The position numbers and the translations under genes were made by a program. Below, piece after piece: positions 1 to 9,262 of a stretch of DNA of 12,746 bases (the stretch's first letter is position 1; each line of letters starts with the position of its first letter). The stretch is from Pelagophyceae sp. CCMP2097 (taxonomy: Eukaryota > Sar > Pelagophyceae), in the NCBI GenBank assembly GCA_026770575.1, contig MU657488.1, forward strand, positions 44,716 to 57,461, written 5' to 3'. The notes beneath the pieces were generated by a model. The model worked only from the letters and a program-made list of their open reading frames with translations. It was not told where the DNA came from and ran no database searches.

Positions 1-332
1 GCGGCCGCCGCCGCCTCCTCGGAAACGGCTGAAACGGTGGACTTCCAGCCGCTGATTTGCTGGGCGTGCGGCGGCGGCGACCTCGACCGACTCCGAGACG
101 AGGTACGCCGCGTATTCATGAGCCCGTACCACCGCCGGCGGCGATAATGAATATTTTTCCGCGCGCAGAAAATCCTCAAAGCTTTGAGACTTTTTGGGGC
201 CGCGCCAAAAGAAAATCCGTAAAGCCAAAGACCGGAAATACATCCATGCGGTAATAATTTCCGTTAACGGACCGATTTGTTTGCGTTTTTTTTTTGCTGA
301 ACCTCCCTATTGGACGACGGTCGGGAAGACGC
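1..332. other. GC-rich left host flank
   Basis: This stretch is GC-rich, with GCC/CGG-rich runs, unlike everything from about 340 onward. Frame 1 is open from base 1 to a TAA at 145-147 and contains PLICWACGGGDLDRLRDEV, which resembles an ankyrin repeat (PLH-A--G-LD--R-L). A GAG/GTACGC sequence at about 103-108 could be a splice donor ending an exon. The exon reading is weak because only one repeat is visible at the window edge. The composition becomes more A/T-rich after 150 and leads into poly-T and poly-A runs at 286-344, next to the element end. Confidence 0.4.
327..332. repeat. Possible target-site duplication, left copy (partner 12536-12541)
   Basis: AGACGC here and CGACGC at 12536-12541 directly abut the inferred TIR ends, matching at 5 of 6 bases. 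A 6-bp duplication fits Polinton integration. The element ends are uncertain by a few bases, and GACGC is common in the right flank. Confidence 0.35.
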
Positions 333-1130
333 AGCGAAAAAAAATAAAGAGTTTATTTGAAAGGTTTTAGAAATGACAAAAAGATTTAAAACGAATTTCG
401 CTTCGCTCAACACGTTTTAAATCCTCGCTCAAGACGTTTTAAATCTTTTTGTCATTTCTACAACACGTTTTAAAACTTTTTGTCATTTCCCTTTCAAAAA
501 ACTCTTAAAATAAGATGAAATTTTTGAAAACTTGTGAAAATTATGAAACTTGTAAAACTTGTATAACTTATGAAACTTTAAAAAATCTAAAAATTCTAAA
601 AATTCTAAAAATTCTGAAAATTCTGGCAAAATTCGGTAAATTCAGAAAAAATTAAAAACATGAAAAATTAAAATTCAGAAAACCACAAATTTGTAAAGAA
701 TTTTTAAATTTTAAAAAGAATAAATAAAATCTCAAAATTAGAACACAAGAAAGGATTTGATTAAATCTCATAAATCTCAAACGCTTAAAAAGATTTTGGA
801 AAAACCTTTAAAAATAAATATATTTAAAAGAGAAAAAAGATTTTGATTCTTAGGACTTTTAGGACTTGATTAAACTAAATCATATAAAGATTCCGAATAT
901 ACACAATAAGGTTTCTAAATAATATGTTTTATAAACAGAAAAAACTTTTTGGGGAATTGAGGACTTGATGAGAATTGATGTGACTTGCTTCTATATTGAC
1001 CAATAATTTTTTAATTCTTGAAATTTTAACATTTGTTTTTTAATTTTAAGAATCCATTTTTTGGGGGGTTAAAAATGAAACATGTGCAACTTAAACTGAA
1101 AGAATTGGATACATCTATACAAACGCAACA
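333..1130 (+). repeat. Left terminal inverted repeat
   Basis: This segment matches, in reverse complement, the block 11335-12535. Recognisable landmarks occur in the same order in both copies: GAGTTTAT near the end, CTTCGCTCAACACG (left at about 401-414), AAGGATTTGATTAAATCTCA (about 751-770), GGAAAAACCTTTAAAAAT, CACAATAAGGTTT (about 902-914), TTTTGGGGAATTGA, and GAAAGAATTGGAT next to ATACAAACGCAA at the inner end. The copies have drifted by substitutions and indels, by eye perhaps a quarter of positions, so they were not recently homogenised. The left copy has its own hairpin insertion (369-459). The right copy has extra sequence plus a nested element. Long TIRs are expected for protein-primed linear replicons. 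Confidence 0.85.
369..459. repeat. Perfect 25-bp inverted repeat (hairpin) in the left TIR
   Basis: Bases 369-393 and 435-459 are exact reverse complements (25 of 25), with a 41-base loop. A third, diverged copy of the arm follows at about 466-490, and ACGTTTTAAAT is repeated within the loop. Most of this block has no counterpart in the right TIR, where GAGTTTAT is followed almost directly by the CTTCGCTCAACACG segment. It therefore looks like a later insertion or local inverted duplication near the element end. Confidence 0.8.
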
Positions 1131-1143
1131 TGTATCAACCTGA
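1075..1143 (+). CDS. 22-aa micro-ORF at the inner edge of the left TIR
   Basis: This short ATG-to-TGA frame begins MKHVQLKLKELDTSIQTQ. The equivalent place in the right TIR, on the opposite strand and also pointing inward, begins MIHVQLKMKELDSYIQTQ. Fourteen of these first 18 residues are identical. Two codon differences are silent (GTG/GTA for Val, CTT/CTA for Leu) and two are conservative (L/M and T/S), which suggests coding pressure before decay. It may be a tiny peptide, a leader, or the N-terminus of a longer gene that started inside each TIR. The two copies lose similarity after the IQTQ codons. No function is recognised. Confidence 0.3.
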   Translation: MKHVQLKLKELDTSIQTQHVST

Positions 1144-1180
1144 TTAAAAATATATCATATATCACATGGTCAAAATATTT

Positions 1181-1380
1181 TTTTTTATGAACGAGTGTAG
1201 AAAAATTTAAAAATACATTCAATGAAGAGAAAAAGCAGATGAAAAAAGATAACATTTTGTAAAACCTATGAATACAAAGCACAGTTCTATTAAACACATC
1301 ATGTAACAAATCGATAAAATATTTATAAAAAAAATCTTTCATTGAATGAATTTTAATTTTTCAACACTCGTTTATAAAAA
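1181..1380. repeat. Imperfect inverted repeat, about 45-bp arms
   Basis: Arm 1181-1227 and arm 1336-1380 are reverse complements at most positions: TTTTTTAT-AACGAGTGT, then a GAAAAATT-rich stretch, then CATTCAATGAA. They enclose about 108 bases. A small perfect hairpin (CTTTCAT, 6-base loop, ATGAAAG) follows at 1383-1402, and TCTTTCAT recurs at 1334-1342 and 1382-1389. The block lies just inside the left TIR and just before polB. It could be a hairpin regulatory region or a degraded small foldback element. No gene is supported in 1144-1447; an apparent minus-strand frame here falls inside the repeat and resembles no protein I know. Confidence 0.65.
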
Positions 1381-1447
1381 ATCTTTCATGATAAAATGAA
1401 AGGTATAAAGTAGTATAAGGATAAACGTATAAAGTTAGATCTAAGAC

Positions 1448-4400
1448 ATGAATTTTAATGACAAAAATTCTTATCTTTCGAATAGTTTGGACGTGTATGA
1501 CAATGAAAAAGAATTTAAAACAGCATAAGATAACTAATTTAAAAAAACTTAATTTTCACGAATCATTGGGAATGATATGAGTAAAACATACAAAAAACTT
1601 GTAATGAAATATGCAAACAATGGTTATTCAATTCCAACATTCAAAACGGTTTTGATTGGGAGTTCCTTTGTAAAACCAGTAAATTTGTATGACAAACGAT
1701 TCAAATCAGAACAAAATTTTAAAAAATTTACAGAAAAATAGATATTTAGAATGATTTAGTTTAGGTCAAGAAATTTAAATCATCGAAAAATATTGCAAGA
1801 ATATTAAATAGAAATATGGTCACACAGAAATTTAAAGACTCTGAAAGAAGAATTAAATACGGAAAAACACTTCCTGAATTTTTATTAAAACCAGTTCGTA
1901 CGCAGCGAGTTAATTGGGATTAGAGTTTAGAATACTATGAAAACTTTGATAGACGAGTCGCGCCACTTCTGATGAATTACCCAAACGGTACAGTACAAAT
2001 TGATGTGATTTATAAACACGGACAATTTTTCGACGATTGGGTAAACGGAGTTAACATCCAATGGGATGCACACGAATCAAAAAGAAGCATTCACGAAATT
2101 AAATTGGAAGATAAATCAACAAGAACAAGAATTATCAAAACTAACGCGATAAATATTAAGCGGAAAGGATACGAATTTCATAGACAGAAAAATGAAGAAA
2201 ACCTTAGAACTGAATAGAATGGTTTGGAATTCGGTCAACTTGCATCTAACAGCAAGAAAAAGTTTTTATATATTGATATAAAATTAATTATTTCAGCTGC
2301 TGGTTGGTGTTCCTCATCTTTTAATGGGTCAAAGATGAGCAATTAAAAAAAAAATCAAAATTGAATTTCCTCATTCAACAAACAATAACCGTTTATTCAA
2401 AAGTATCAACAAGAAATATCCAAATAAAGTAATAAAATTCGGACTTGTTCAGTGTTATGAAATACGACAGCAGCTTGGTATAGAAAAAATGCACTGATAG
2501 ATATTGAAAATGCTGTGGATTTTTTTAAAGTTTTTACAACCTGATAAGGAAATGGCTATTTTCTGGCAAGTGATGAATAAAGGAGAATTAACACACTCCT
2601 TCGATGGAGTTACATTCGAATCCGACTTTATATTGTTGTTTATCGATTCACTCTATTCATTTATTACAGGAAAATGGTCAAGGTGTAGCGAATGTAAAGA
2701 ACATCTTGGACGCCACATATGTAAAGGAAATAAAGAATCCATCACTAATCTTACCAGCCGTGATTCCTTAATATACAATATTGAAAGATAAGTCGGTGCA
2801 ATCTTTTGATATTGAGACAGAAAAAAGAACGAAATAAAAGAACACCGTCCATACATCGTAGGTTTCCACTACTACGGGATTAATGGAGAGTCAATCTATA
2901 AGACACTTGCAGGTAGAACGTGCATGATATTTTTTTATGAAATCCATGGGACTAAGGAGTTTGAACATGTTAAATACATCAACGCATTTAATGGGAGTCG
3001 ATTTGACCATTACTATTTGATGAAAGAAAAACTCAAATCCATAGGGGAGGAATCGATGGGAGAGTACATCATAAATAATTCGAGAATTTTAAAATTGTCT
3101 ATACAGAAAAAGAAGTATATTGATTTAGGATAGCACCTCTTGGGCTCTAAGACCACGAAATCAGCACTGAATGGGAAGAGACAAGCGATGAAAGGAAAGC
3201 CGAAGTGGAAAAGTATCTGAAAAAGGACGTTATGGGCTTAACAAAACTTTTCGAGAAACAACAATGCAATTATGTACGAAAAGTTTCAAATAAATCTCTG
3301 TGATTCTATGACAACCTCATCAAATGCGTACCATATATAGGAGTATCGTTTAAACAAGCACGATATCCATCTTCCTTCGCGACAAAATGAGGACAACATC
3401 AGAAAAGCAATTTATGGAGGAAGAAAAGAATTAAACAAACGCACTTATGTAAGTACATTTTTTGATAACATTGATGATACGAAGGTTTTGGAAAAGATAG
3501 ATAAACATTGTAATAAAATCTATTAAGTCAGTTAAAATGATTATGACAAAATTGATGATTTCTTATTCGATGCGGACGTCGTAAGCTTATACAGCACAGC
3601 AATGTTAAGAGTTTTTCCAATAGGAAAAGAAATTCCTACAAGTGAATATCAAGAAGGAAAAATGGGAATATATTACAAAGTGTTTATTACAAACAAAAGT
3701 TTACTTACACCGGTATTACCCCGCAAAGAAAATGCGGGATTAAAATGGGACTTGATAGATTCTTCGGGATGGTATTCGAGTATCGATATAGAAAATGCAA
3801 AAACTGCTGGATATCAGATTTAAATTCTGGAAGGTTTGTATTGGGGGAAGAAAGTGCTCCAATTTTTCAAAAAATAAGTGGCAAGATTTTTTTACATGAA
3901 AAAATTCGTTAAAAGGAACTTGTACGTACGCAACTGCTTAACTTTAATTTAATGCGCTTTACGGCAAAATGTTACATGCGTCGATTAGAAAGAAAAAAAA
4001 CATAATTTCAAAAACGGAAGAATTTACTTTTTTATGGCAGAAAAATAAAATGTTACAGATAAATGAACTTGGTTCTGATAAATGGATAGTTTCGTATGAA
4101 ACAGAACAACATACTTAGGAAGAATTTGCCCAAAATCCTAGTCATCTGGATGTTTTCGTCTTGGGCTACTCTCGACGAATTATGATAGAAAAATAAAATC
4201 AGTGCGGTAACACAATGAGACGCATGTCGTATTATTACGATACCGATTCAATGGTGATACCGTCTGAATGTTTAGACAAGGTTAAAATAGACTCTGACCT
4301 GGGTGGATTTATGGACGAAGTTGGAGGAAAAATTCTTGAAGCAATATTCTTAGTTTCAAAGCTCTACGCGTTTAATTACATGAGTGCAAAAAATCATACT

Positions 4401-4789
4401 CTTTAATACCATTTTAGAGGGAAAAGAGTTTCCATTAAAATGCCATCTTTCTTAAAAACGTAAGAAAATCGTGGCGATAAAAATTTCAAAGACCCGCAAC
4501 CAAAATTATAGAAAGATTTCGAAGCGATGTATGCAGAAAAATCCAAGACATTTTATCAAACCTTTTCGATTTAAAAGATTGAACTCACAAAAATATCGAA
4601 TAAAATGTTCGATTTTTTCTCATCGTCATAAAAACTATGAACAGACAAAGCATGAAATCAATAAGAACCTATGGGGAGGACGACAATTTATGAACAAAAA
4701 TGGGGGGTTGATATAAAGTTGATATAAATGAATATTTCAATGTACCCCATGGCTTCGATTTGAATACAGCAATTTTTAAGATAGAATAA
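1448..4789 (+). pseudogene. polB: Protein-primed type family-B DNA polymerase, heavily broken
   Basis: The ordered motifs of a proofreading family-B polymerase are visible. A Cys/His cluster CSECKEHLGRHIC lies at 2684-2722. Exo I FDIET is at 2805-2819, Exo II NGSRFD at 2990-3007 and Exo III YLKKD at 3214-3228. The linker YGG is at 3413-3421. Palm motif A DVVSLYSTAM is at 3575-3604, motif B NALYGKM at 3951-3971, FVLGYSRRIM at about 4162-4191 and motif C YYDTDS at 4233-4250. After it come LGGFMDE, a KLYAFNY segment, LWGGRQF and a tail NEYFNVPHGFD ending in TAA at 4787-4789. The motifs fall in several frames with many stops, so no product is made. The segment 1448-2343 (beginning MNFNDKNSYL) has no recognised domain. 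I include it as the likely N-terminus because the total of about 1110 codons fits Polinton polymerases, but it could be a separate gene. Motif A has Ser where the usual LYP proline sits. Confidence 0.88.
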
Positions 4790-4843
4790 AAAAAATAAAT
4801 CCCACGTTAAAGCAACATTTTTTTGGTGATAAGCACAAATCTT

Positions 4844-5014
4844 TCATTCGAATTTTTTTCTCAGTCTAAGATGTTGTTTTTTTAAATTACATTTTATAAC
4901 CTTATCGCGGCTAAATTTTGCAATCAATTCTATGATATTGTCTTCGAAAAAAGAAAAACATTGAATATTATAATCGAAGTCGAATTGTTCTTGTTTGTTT
5001 ACAAAATGAGACAT
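4844..5014 (-). CDS. Small hypothetical protein, 56 aa
   Basis: An ATG-initiated frame of 56 codons, beginning MSHFVNKQEQFDFDYNI and ending LRKKFE before TGA, lies on the minus strand in the gap between polB and the AT-hook gene. It is intact. It is acidic and aromatic in its first half and strongly basic at the end, with no membrane segment or motif I recognise. In DNA this AT-rich, a frame this long can occur by chance, and its intactness among broken neighbours argues either way. The rest of the 4790-5195 gap is A/T-rich with TATATA-type runs at about 5117-5148, which could serve as a promoter for the downstream plus-strand gene. Confidence 0.25.
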   Translation of the reverse strand: MSHFVNKQEQFDFDYNIQCFSFFEDNIIELIAKFSRDKVIKCNLKKQHLRLRKKFE

Positions 5015-5195
5015 GTCTATTTTTTAGGGAATATAATATGGAGGAAATCCTTCTGTACAACATACAGATTCAGAAATATCATTGTTTATTAAGATTTTAA
5101 ACACGTATGAATTCTCCATATATATATTATTATATAATTTTATATAAGGGAGAATCTAGGTGTTGATAAAATTGAAATAATTCAAATAATAATAA

Positions 5196-5552
5196 AATAA
5201 AAGAGGACGCCCTCCTATTCAAAAGAATGAAATTGTTGAAGAAGATAATAAAGATACACAATCTATGGAAGGGTTACTACAAAACGAAGGTGTTGAAAAA
5301 GAAGTGAATTTAATTGAACCAAAATTAAAACGCGCTAAAAATTCTGTTCAAATAAGCGCAGCCAAAAGGTTACGGGAATTGAACAAAGTTCGCAATCAAG
5401 AAAAAATAGAAATGAATTAACGAATCAAGGATGATGATAAAATAGAAGAAGTTAAAAGAATCATTGAAATGGCGATTGGTTCAAAAAAAACAAAAAATGT
5501 CATTGAAACATCTGATGAATCAATAGAGTTTTTAGACAAAAACGTTGTTTGA
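5196..5552 (+). pseudogene. AT-hook, charged helical protein with one in-frame stop
   Basis: One frame runs 118 codons with a single TAA (5418-5420) before its TGA at 5550-5552. It opens with NKRGRPPIQKNE, a classical AT-hook core (basic residues around GRP) that binds the minor groove of AT-rich DNA. An acidic stretch (VEEDNKDT) follows, then a Lys/Arg/Glu-rich segment (SAAKRLRELNKVRNQEK) likely to be helical or coiled-coil. After the stop the same frame continues with DDDKIEEVKRIIEMA and ends FLDKNVV. No ATG is in frame upstream, since TAA codons lie at 5187-5195. The start is therefore lost to a frameshift; the frame just upstream reads DKIEIIQIIIK. I do not recognise a named family. A DNA-binding or DNA-condensing role on the AT-rich element is an inference from the AT-hook and charge. 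Confidence 0.5.
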
Positions 5553-6081
5553 TTTTATTTTATTTTGTACGATCAACCAAATATTAAATCAACTTCCTCT
5601 CTTTTTCTTTCTTTCTTTAATTCATTTTTATAACTTTTTTTTTTTTTTTTCGTTTCAAACGCCAATAATTTTGGTTTACAGTTTCAAACGCCAATCATGG
5701 TTCGGGTCTCCATTATAGTCCGTCCGTTCACTTCTCTCTATATATATAGGTTCAACCGGTTTCTGTAAAAATATATGTTTATGAGATGGTTCTGAACGTT
5801 TTGTTTAACTATAATGATGTTGATGTGTGATTTTACTTCTTAAGAGGTTAAATATTTTCTCAAATATTATTAAATCTAAAATTTGCAAATCTAATATTTT
5901 TAACGTTATTCGGTTTATTCGGATTATTCGGTTAATTCAGTTTTTCGGTTTATTTATTATCTTTTTTTTTTAAATTCATGTCTTGTTCCATTTTTCTTAT
6001 CTATGTAAATAATTATCATACTCCATTATCGATTGAATTAAAAAAAAACACGAGACTTAATTGTAATTTTCACGCGGCTAT
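5553..6081. other. AT-rich spacer between converging gene blocks
   Basis: No gene is supported here. The stretch contains a T-rich tract at about 5624-5652, a direct repeat of GTTTCAAACGCCAAT (about 5653-5667 and 5681-5695), a TATATATA block at about 5741-5748, and a run of TTCGGTTTATTCGG-like repeats at about 5910-5952. It lies between the 3' ends of rightward genes and the 3' end of the leftward ATPase, so it probably served as a shared terminator region. Confidence 0.5.
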
Positions 6082-6763
6082 TCATTCTTTACAGAGTTGA
6101 ATTGACTCGCGATAAGATAAAGATGATAAAGATTCTTCGTGAAACATTTTGGTTATTTTCCCGTTAATAGATTTAAAATTAACAAATATTATAATATTTT
6201 TATGAATTTAAAGTGAAAGCTGTTATAAATCCTGACAAAGTTAAAACAACGATACATGTAGATGCCGATGTTTCATTATAATATTCGAAAAAAAATCGGT
6301 TAACTGTTTATTTTTCAAATTTTTGCAGCATCATCGATAAACATTTACACCTTTTTTATTTTCAAGGCTGGTTTTCAAAAGTATTTCATAAGAATCGGTA
6401 AGGAGTGTTACATCGAATGTATCATAAATTTGAGCTGGGTCAAGATATTTAAAGGGGTTGTTATTACCCAAAGAACTAAGTGTAGAAAGGGGACAAAACA
6501 CCAATATAAGGTCAAAAACACCAGCAAATACCCTGTTTTCATACTCGAAATTAAGGATAAAGCTAATGTAGTTTTCCCTGAACCACTTGCACCGAAAAAC
6601 ATACAAACATGGTTTTAAATATAAAAAAAGGAATTTCATCAATCCATTTTGCTTCAACATGGTCATTGCTCTTCTTGTCATAATTCTTAAATTTAGAATT
6701 TACAAATTGCTTTATAATATCCCTTTTCAATGTTTTATTTACTACCCCTTTAATCTTCATCAT
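6082..6763 (-). pseudogene. A32-like (FtsK/HerA superfamily) DNA-packaging ATPase, broken
   Basis: This is the motor that would pump genomic DNA into capsids in Polintons, virophages and other PRD1-lineage viruses. The start is taken at MKIKGVVNKTLKRDIIKQF (6763 or the next ATG). Walker A GASGSGKTT is at 6593-6567. After a frame change comes DPAQIYDTFD, and then Walker B FIDDAA (6341-6324) in a third frame. A fourth stretch, MKHRHLHVSLF with LCQDL after a stop, matches the sensor/Gln region expected about 20-40 residues beyond Walker B in this family. The tail IIIFVNFKSINGKITKMF runs to TGA at 6082. About 225 codons is near the usual length, so both ends are present. At least three frameshifts and three in-frame stops make it non-functional. 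Its presence argues that a capsid-forming ancestor existed. Confidence 0.85.
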
Positions 6764-7523
6764 TATTTAAAAAAAAAATTAATTTTTTTTTACATATTTT
6801 TTTTTTAGTTAAACGATAAATATCGTTGTAACAAAAGAAACCGTTCATTGTTTTTATCAACTCTTTTAAACTATTAAAATATTGGAAACCTATTAGTACA
6901 GAAAAAGAATTAATTATTACGTTTACAATAAACACCACCTTCATAAGTATTGGCATATATTTATTTTTTAAAAAATTAAACAGACAGCTAGAAGGTCCTT
7001 GTAGTAGTCATATCTAAAGAGATTTTTTTAAAAAAAAAGATTAGGTTAATTTAGTTGATTATTTTTTCACGGAATTTATGCATTGTCTTGAACATTTTTT
7101 TTCTCCTTCTTATGGTTGTTTTTGTTCTCTATCAGTTTCTTTTTTTTTGCTTTTATATTTATCATTAACATATCGTACATGATTTAAAAGATATAATAAT
7201 TGATGATTTCCAATTTTGAATACGTTACGGAAAATACATTTTTAGTTGTTGTTGTGTTTGATATGTTGTTTATTTCTTATTATCGAACACTGCGAACTTG
7301 GTTGTTAACAAGGATTTCTCACTGCGAAATCGGATGTATCAAAATTTTTGAAGTCGGTGAGGAAAATAATGATAAGAATTATAAATTTAAATTTGTTTCC
7401 TTTATAAAATAAATTGAATTCATTTGCCTCGTCGTTTATTCCATTTACACTCGTCGTTAAAATCTCAGCCAGTTCAATAATCTTACCATTTGCCTCAAAG
7501 AAAGGTACGTAATTAATAAAAAA
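6764..7523. other. AT-rich spacer upstream of the ATPase, no firm gene
   Basis: The stretch holds long T and A runs (6768-6806, 7022-7040, 7138-7149). On the minus strand the reading frame of the fibre gene continues beyond its TAA at 7526-7524, with natural-looking protein sequence (EANGKIIELAEILTTSVNG) to about 7425. It then becomes hydrophobic and low-complexity and stops at about 7305. This could be the start of another lost leftward gene or a C-terminal extension. An intact plus-strand frame (7200-7412) overlaps it and resembles nothing I know. Confidence 0.35.
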
Positions 7524-7642
7524 TTATGTCCAGTTTTCCACAACAGTCAACATGTTGGTTTCCTTCCCAACGACTGAAAAAGAAAAATCACTGTCTGTCA
7601 TGCTTCCATTCGTTCCGTTGATTCTAACACAAAAGCCGAACA

Positions 7643-7675
7643 CACCGTTCAGACACCGTTCAGACACCTTTCAGA
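7643..7675 (-). repeat. 11-bp tandem repeat inside the knob region
   Basis: Three adjacent 11-mers, CACCGTTCAGA twice and CACCTTTCAGA once, with a related copy ACCGTTCAGAC at 7718-7728. They sit between TYVDKN and FGFCVRING of the fibre frame and introduce a TGA (7673-7671). This looks like a short duplication-driven insertion into the knob. Confidence 0.75.
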
Positions 7676-8276
7676 CACATAAGCACTTGTTTTTATCAAC
7701 ATAAGTAAATTGTGTGGACCGTTCAGACAACATCGTTACTGAAATCACATGCGTAGTGTCAGGTCTCCTTTATGGAAAATATCTAACGATATACACTCCT
7801 CGACTGTACTTTTGAGTATAACAACCGTACGATGAGGACTCTCCTGAGTTTCCATTAACTCTCCCCGTGGCAACAATAAAAGGCATACTTTTGTCAGGCG
7901 TTATCAAAACACAGCCGAAAAAATCAATAAGCAAGTTTATGCCTTCACCCGGTTTTATCAAGCTATAATATAATCCTTTTACTTCATTTTTACTGTACAA
8001 ATCTTTTGTTGAAATTTTTACTTGACCTAAATCATTATATACCGCTTCAATCAAACTGCCTGCTTTTACAAAATTCTCTAACACATTATTAACTGACGCT
8101 ATCACAGTCAATCGAGTTTTTGTAAGCAGCATATTAACTTCATTTTTTGTGTACGGAATGTTTGTGAGCGAAAGCACGAAGTTAGAAAGTTGCATCCCAT
8201 CCCCGGCAATGTACCGCCTTGTGCTAATCTCGATATCGTTTATTGTAATGTTTGGTCCAGCTGTATACACATTATT

Positions 8277-8480
8277 TATACTCTCGCCCTGAGGTCCGCG
8301 TTCCCCGACAATACTCTCGCCCTGAGGTCCGCGTTCCCCGAAAATACTCTCCCCTGGTGGTCCGATAATACTCTCACCTGGTGGTCCGACAATACTCTCC
8401 CCTGGTGGTCCGCGTTCTCCAACAATTGACTCTCCATTTTGTCCAGCAATTCCTTTTCTCCCACGAGCTCCCGTCTGTCC
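8277..8480 (-). repeat. Collagen-like Gly-X-Y repeats of the knob fibre
   Basis: About 22 Gly-X-Y triplets, mostly GERGPPGES, GPPGES and GERGPQGES separated by IVG, IIG or IFG. At DNA level the units are 24-33 bp and nearly identical (for example CCCTGGTGGTCCG on the plus strand), so copy number has probably changed recently by slippage or unequal exchange. All frame-preserving. Confidence 0.9.
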
Positions 8481-9262
8481 AATCGTATTAGTTCCTGAAT
8501 TATCGGATGAACCCTTTTCATCATCAAAAGAACCATTTTCCATATATTTTTGGAAAATATTCGAAATTGTTTTAATTTCTTCAACAGTGAGCTCGGATGC
8601 AAATATCATTAATTTTGAAAACTGAAAGTTTGATGACAAGTAATTAATTGTCGGACTATTTATGTATAAAATTTGGTTCACTTCCAAATATTCCACTGTA
8701 TGTATTTATCCCACTCGGTATATCGTTTAATAGGATGTTATAAGGTTCTTCTTTATCGCAGTGTTGAAAAAGTCGAGAGTATCTCCACCAACACCATTTA
8801 ATTCTGTTCTCCACCCATTAAACAAAACTCTACCACTAACAACTTCGTGGTTACTTAAAAGAAAATTTGGATTTGTTGTAAACTTGTAAAAATACGTCTT
8901 TGTTTAGATGGGTCGCTATAAGTATATCGAGATATTCCAAAACTGTAAAATTTCGTAGCAAGTTTCCAAACTTAATCTGTGATAATTGGTAACCTCCTAT
9001 CACATCAAAGTGTCCAGAAGATTTCGCGGGATGTGTTGTTTTTAAACAGCCTGTTATCTCCGCATCGTAGTTGTTCATTATATCAGCAAGTCGATTAGAA
9101 CCATCTACTTACGAAGCCGCACTGTAATAATGTAAAGGCGGTTTAAATCGCATAATTCGTTGGAAATGTGTCTCTGCGAGAATCTCCGTATGTAAATAAT
9201 ATAAAGAGGACGGATAAGATTATTTAACGATTCGAAAAGTCTTATTTTATTTTCGCTCTGTG

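Larger units (their letters stand above)
7524..9153 (-). pseudogene. Lectin-like/collagen/knob fibre protein, broken
   Basis: The start is taken at ATG 9153 because the next residues, RFKPPLHYYSAAS, look like the opening of virion fibre proteins; codon 15 is already a stop. Order of parts: an N-terminal block with NNYDAEITGCLK and FDVIGGYQLSQIKFG; a beta-rich block; a LamG/concanavalin-like end with FQFSKLMIFASELTVEEI (about 8627-8574); an acidic linker; Gly-X-Y collagen repeats (8480-8277; units such as GPPGESIVG); then a phage-tail-like region (YTAGPNITI, YTKNEVNMLL, YSKNEV) and a knob. The last 308 codons (8696-7773) are open. At 7772-7770 a TAA interrupts, but the same frame goes on with RPDTTHVISVTML, TYVDKN, FGFCVRING and FSFSVVGK, which reads as the rest of the knob, to TAA 7524. 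Two or more frameshifts lie between about 8690 and 8860. The likely ancestral role is a trimeric receptor-binding fibre. Confidence 0.75.

Noticed and set aside
57..254. 65-codon plus-strand frame in the left flank
   Set aside because: Arg/Pro-rich translation typical of GC-rich shadow frames; the first frame has the more protein-like sequence.
1115..1342. 75-codon minus-strand frame near the left TIR
   Set aside because: It lies across a foldback repeat, has low-complexity Phe/Leu/Ile-rich composition and no partner in the right TIR.
6750..6956. 68-codon minus-strand frame before the ATPase
   Set aside because: Its second half is poly-Lys/Phe from A/T runs, and it overlaps the ATPase start; no motif is visible.
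7200..7412. 70-codon plus-strand frame
   Set aside because: Opposite to the natural-looking continuation of the leftward genes; hydrophobic, no recognised domain, likely chance in AT-rich DNA.
8277..8480. CRISPR-like array
   Set aside because: Units are contiguous coding Gly-X-Y repeats without unique spacers.
8190..8602. Plus-strand and second minus-strand frames across the collagen repeats
   Set aside because: Repetitive shadows created by the Gly-X-Y repeat DNA.
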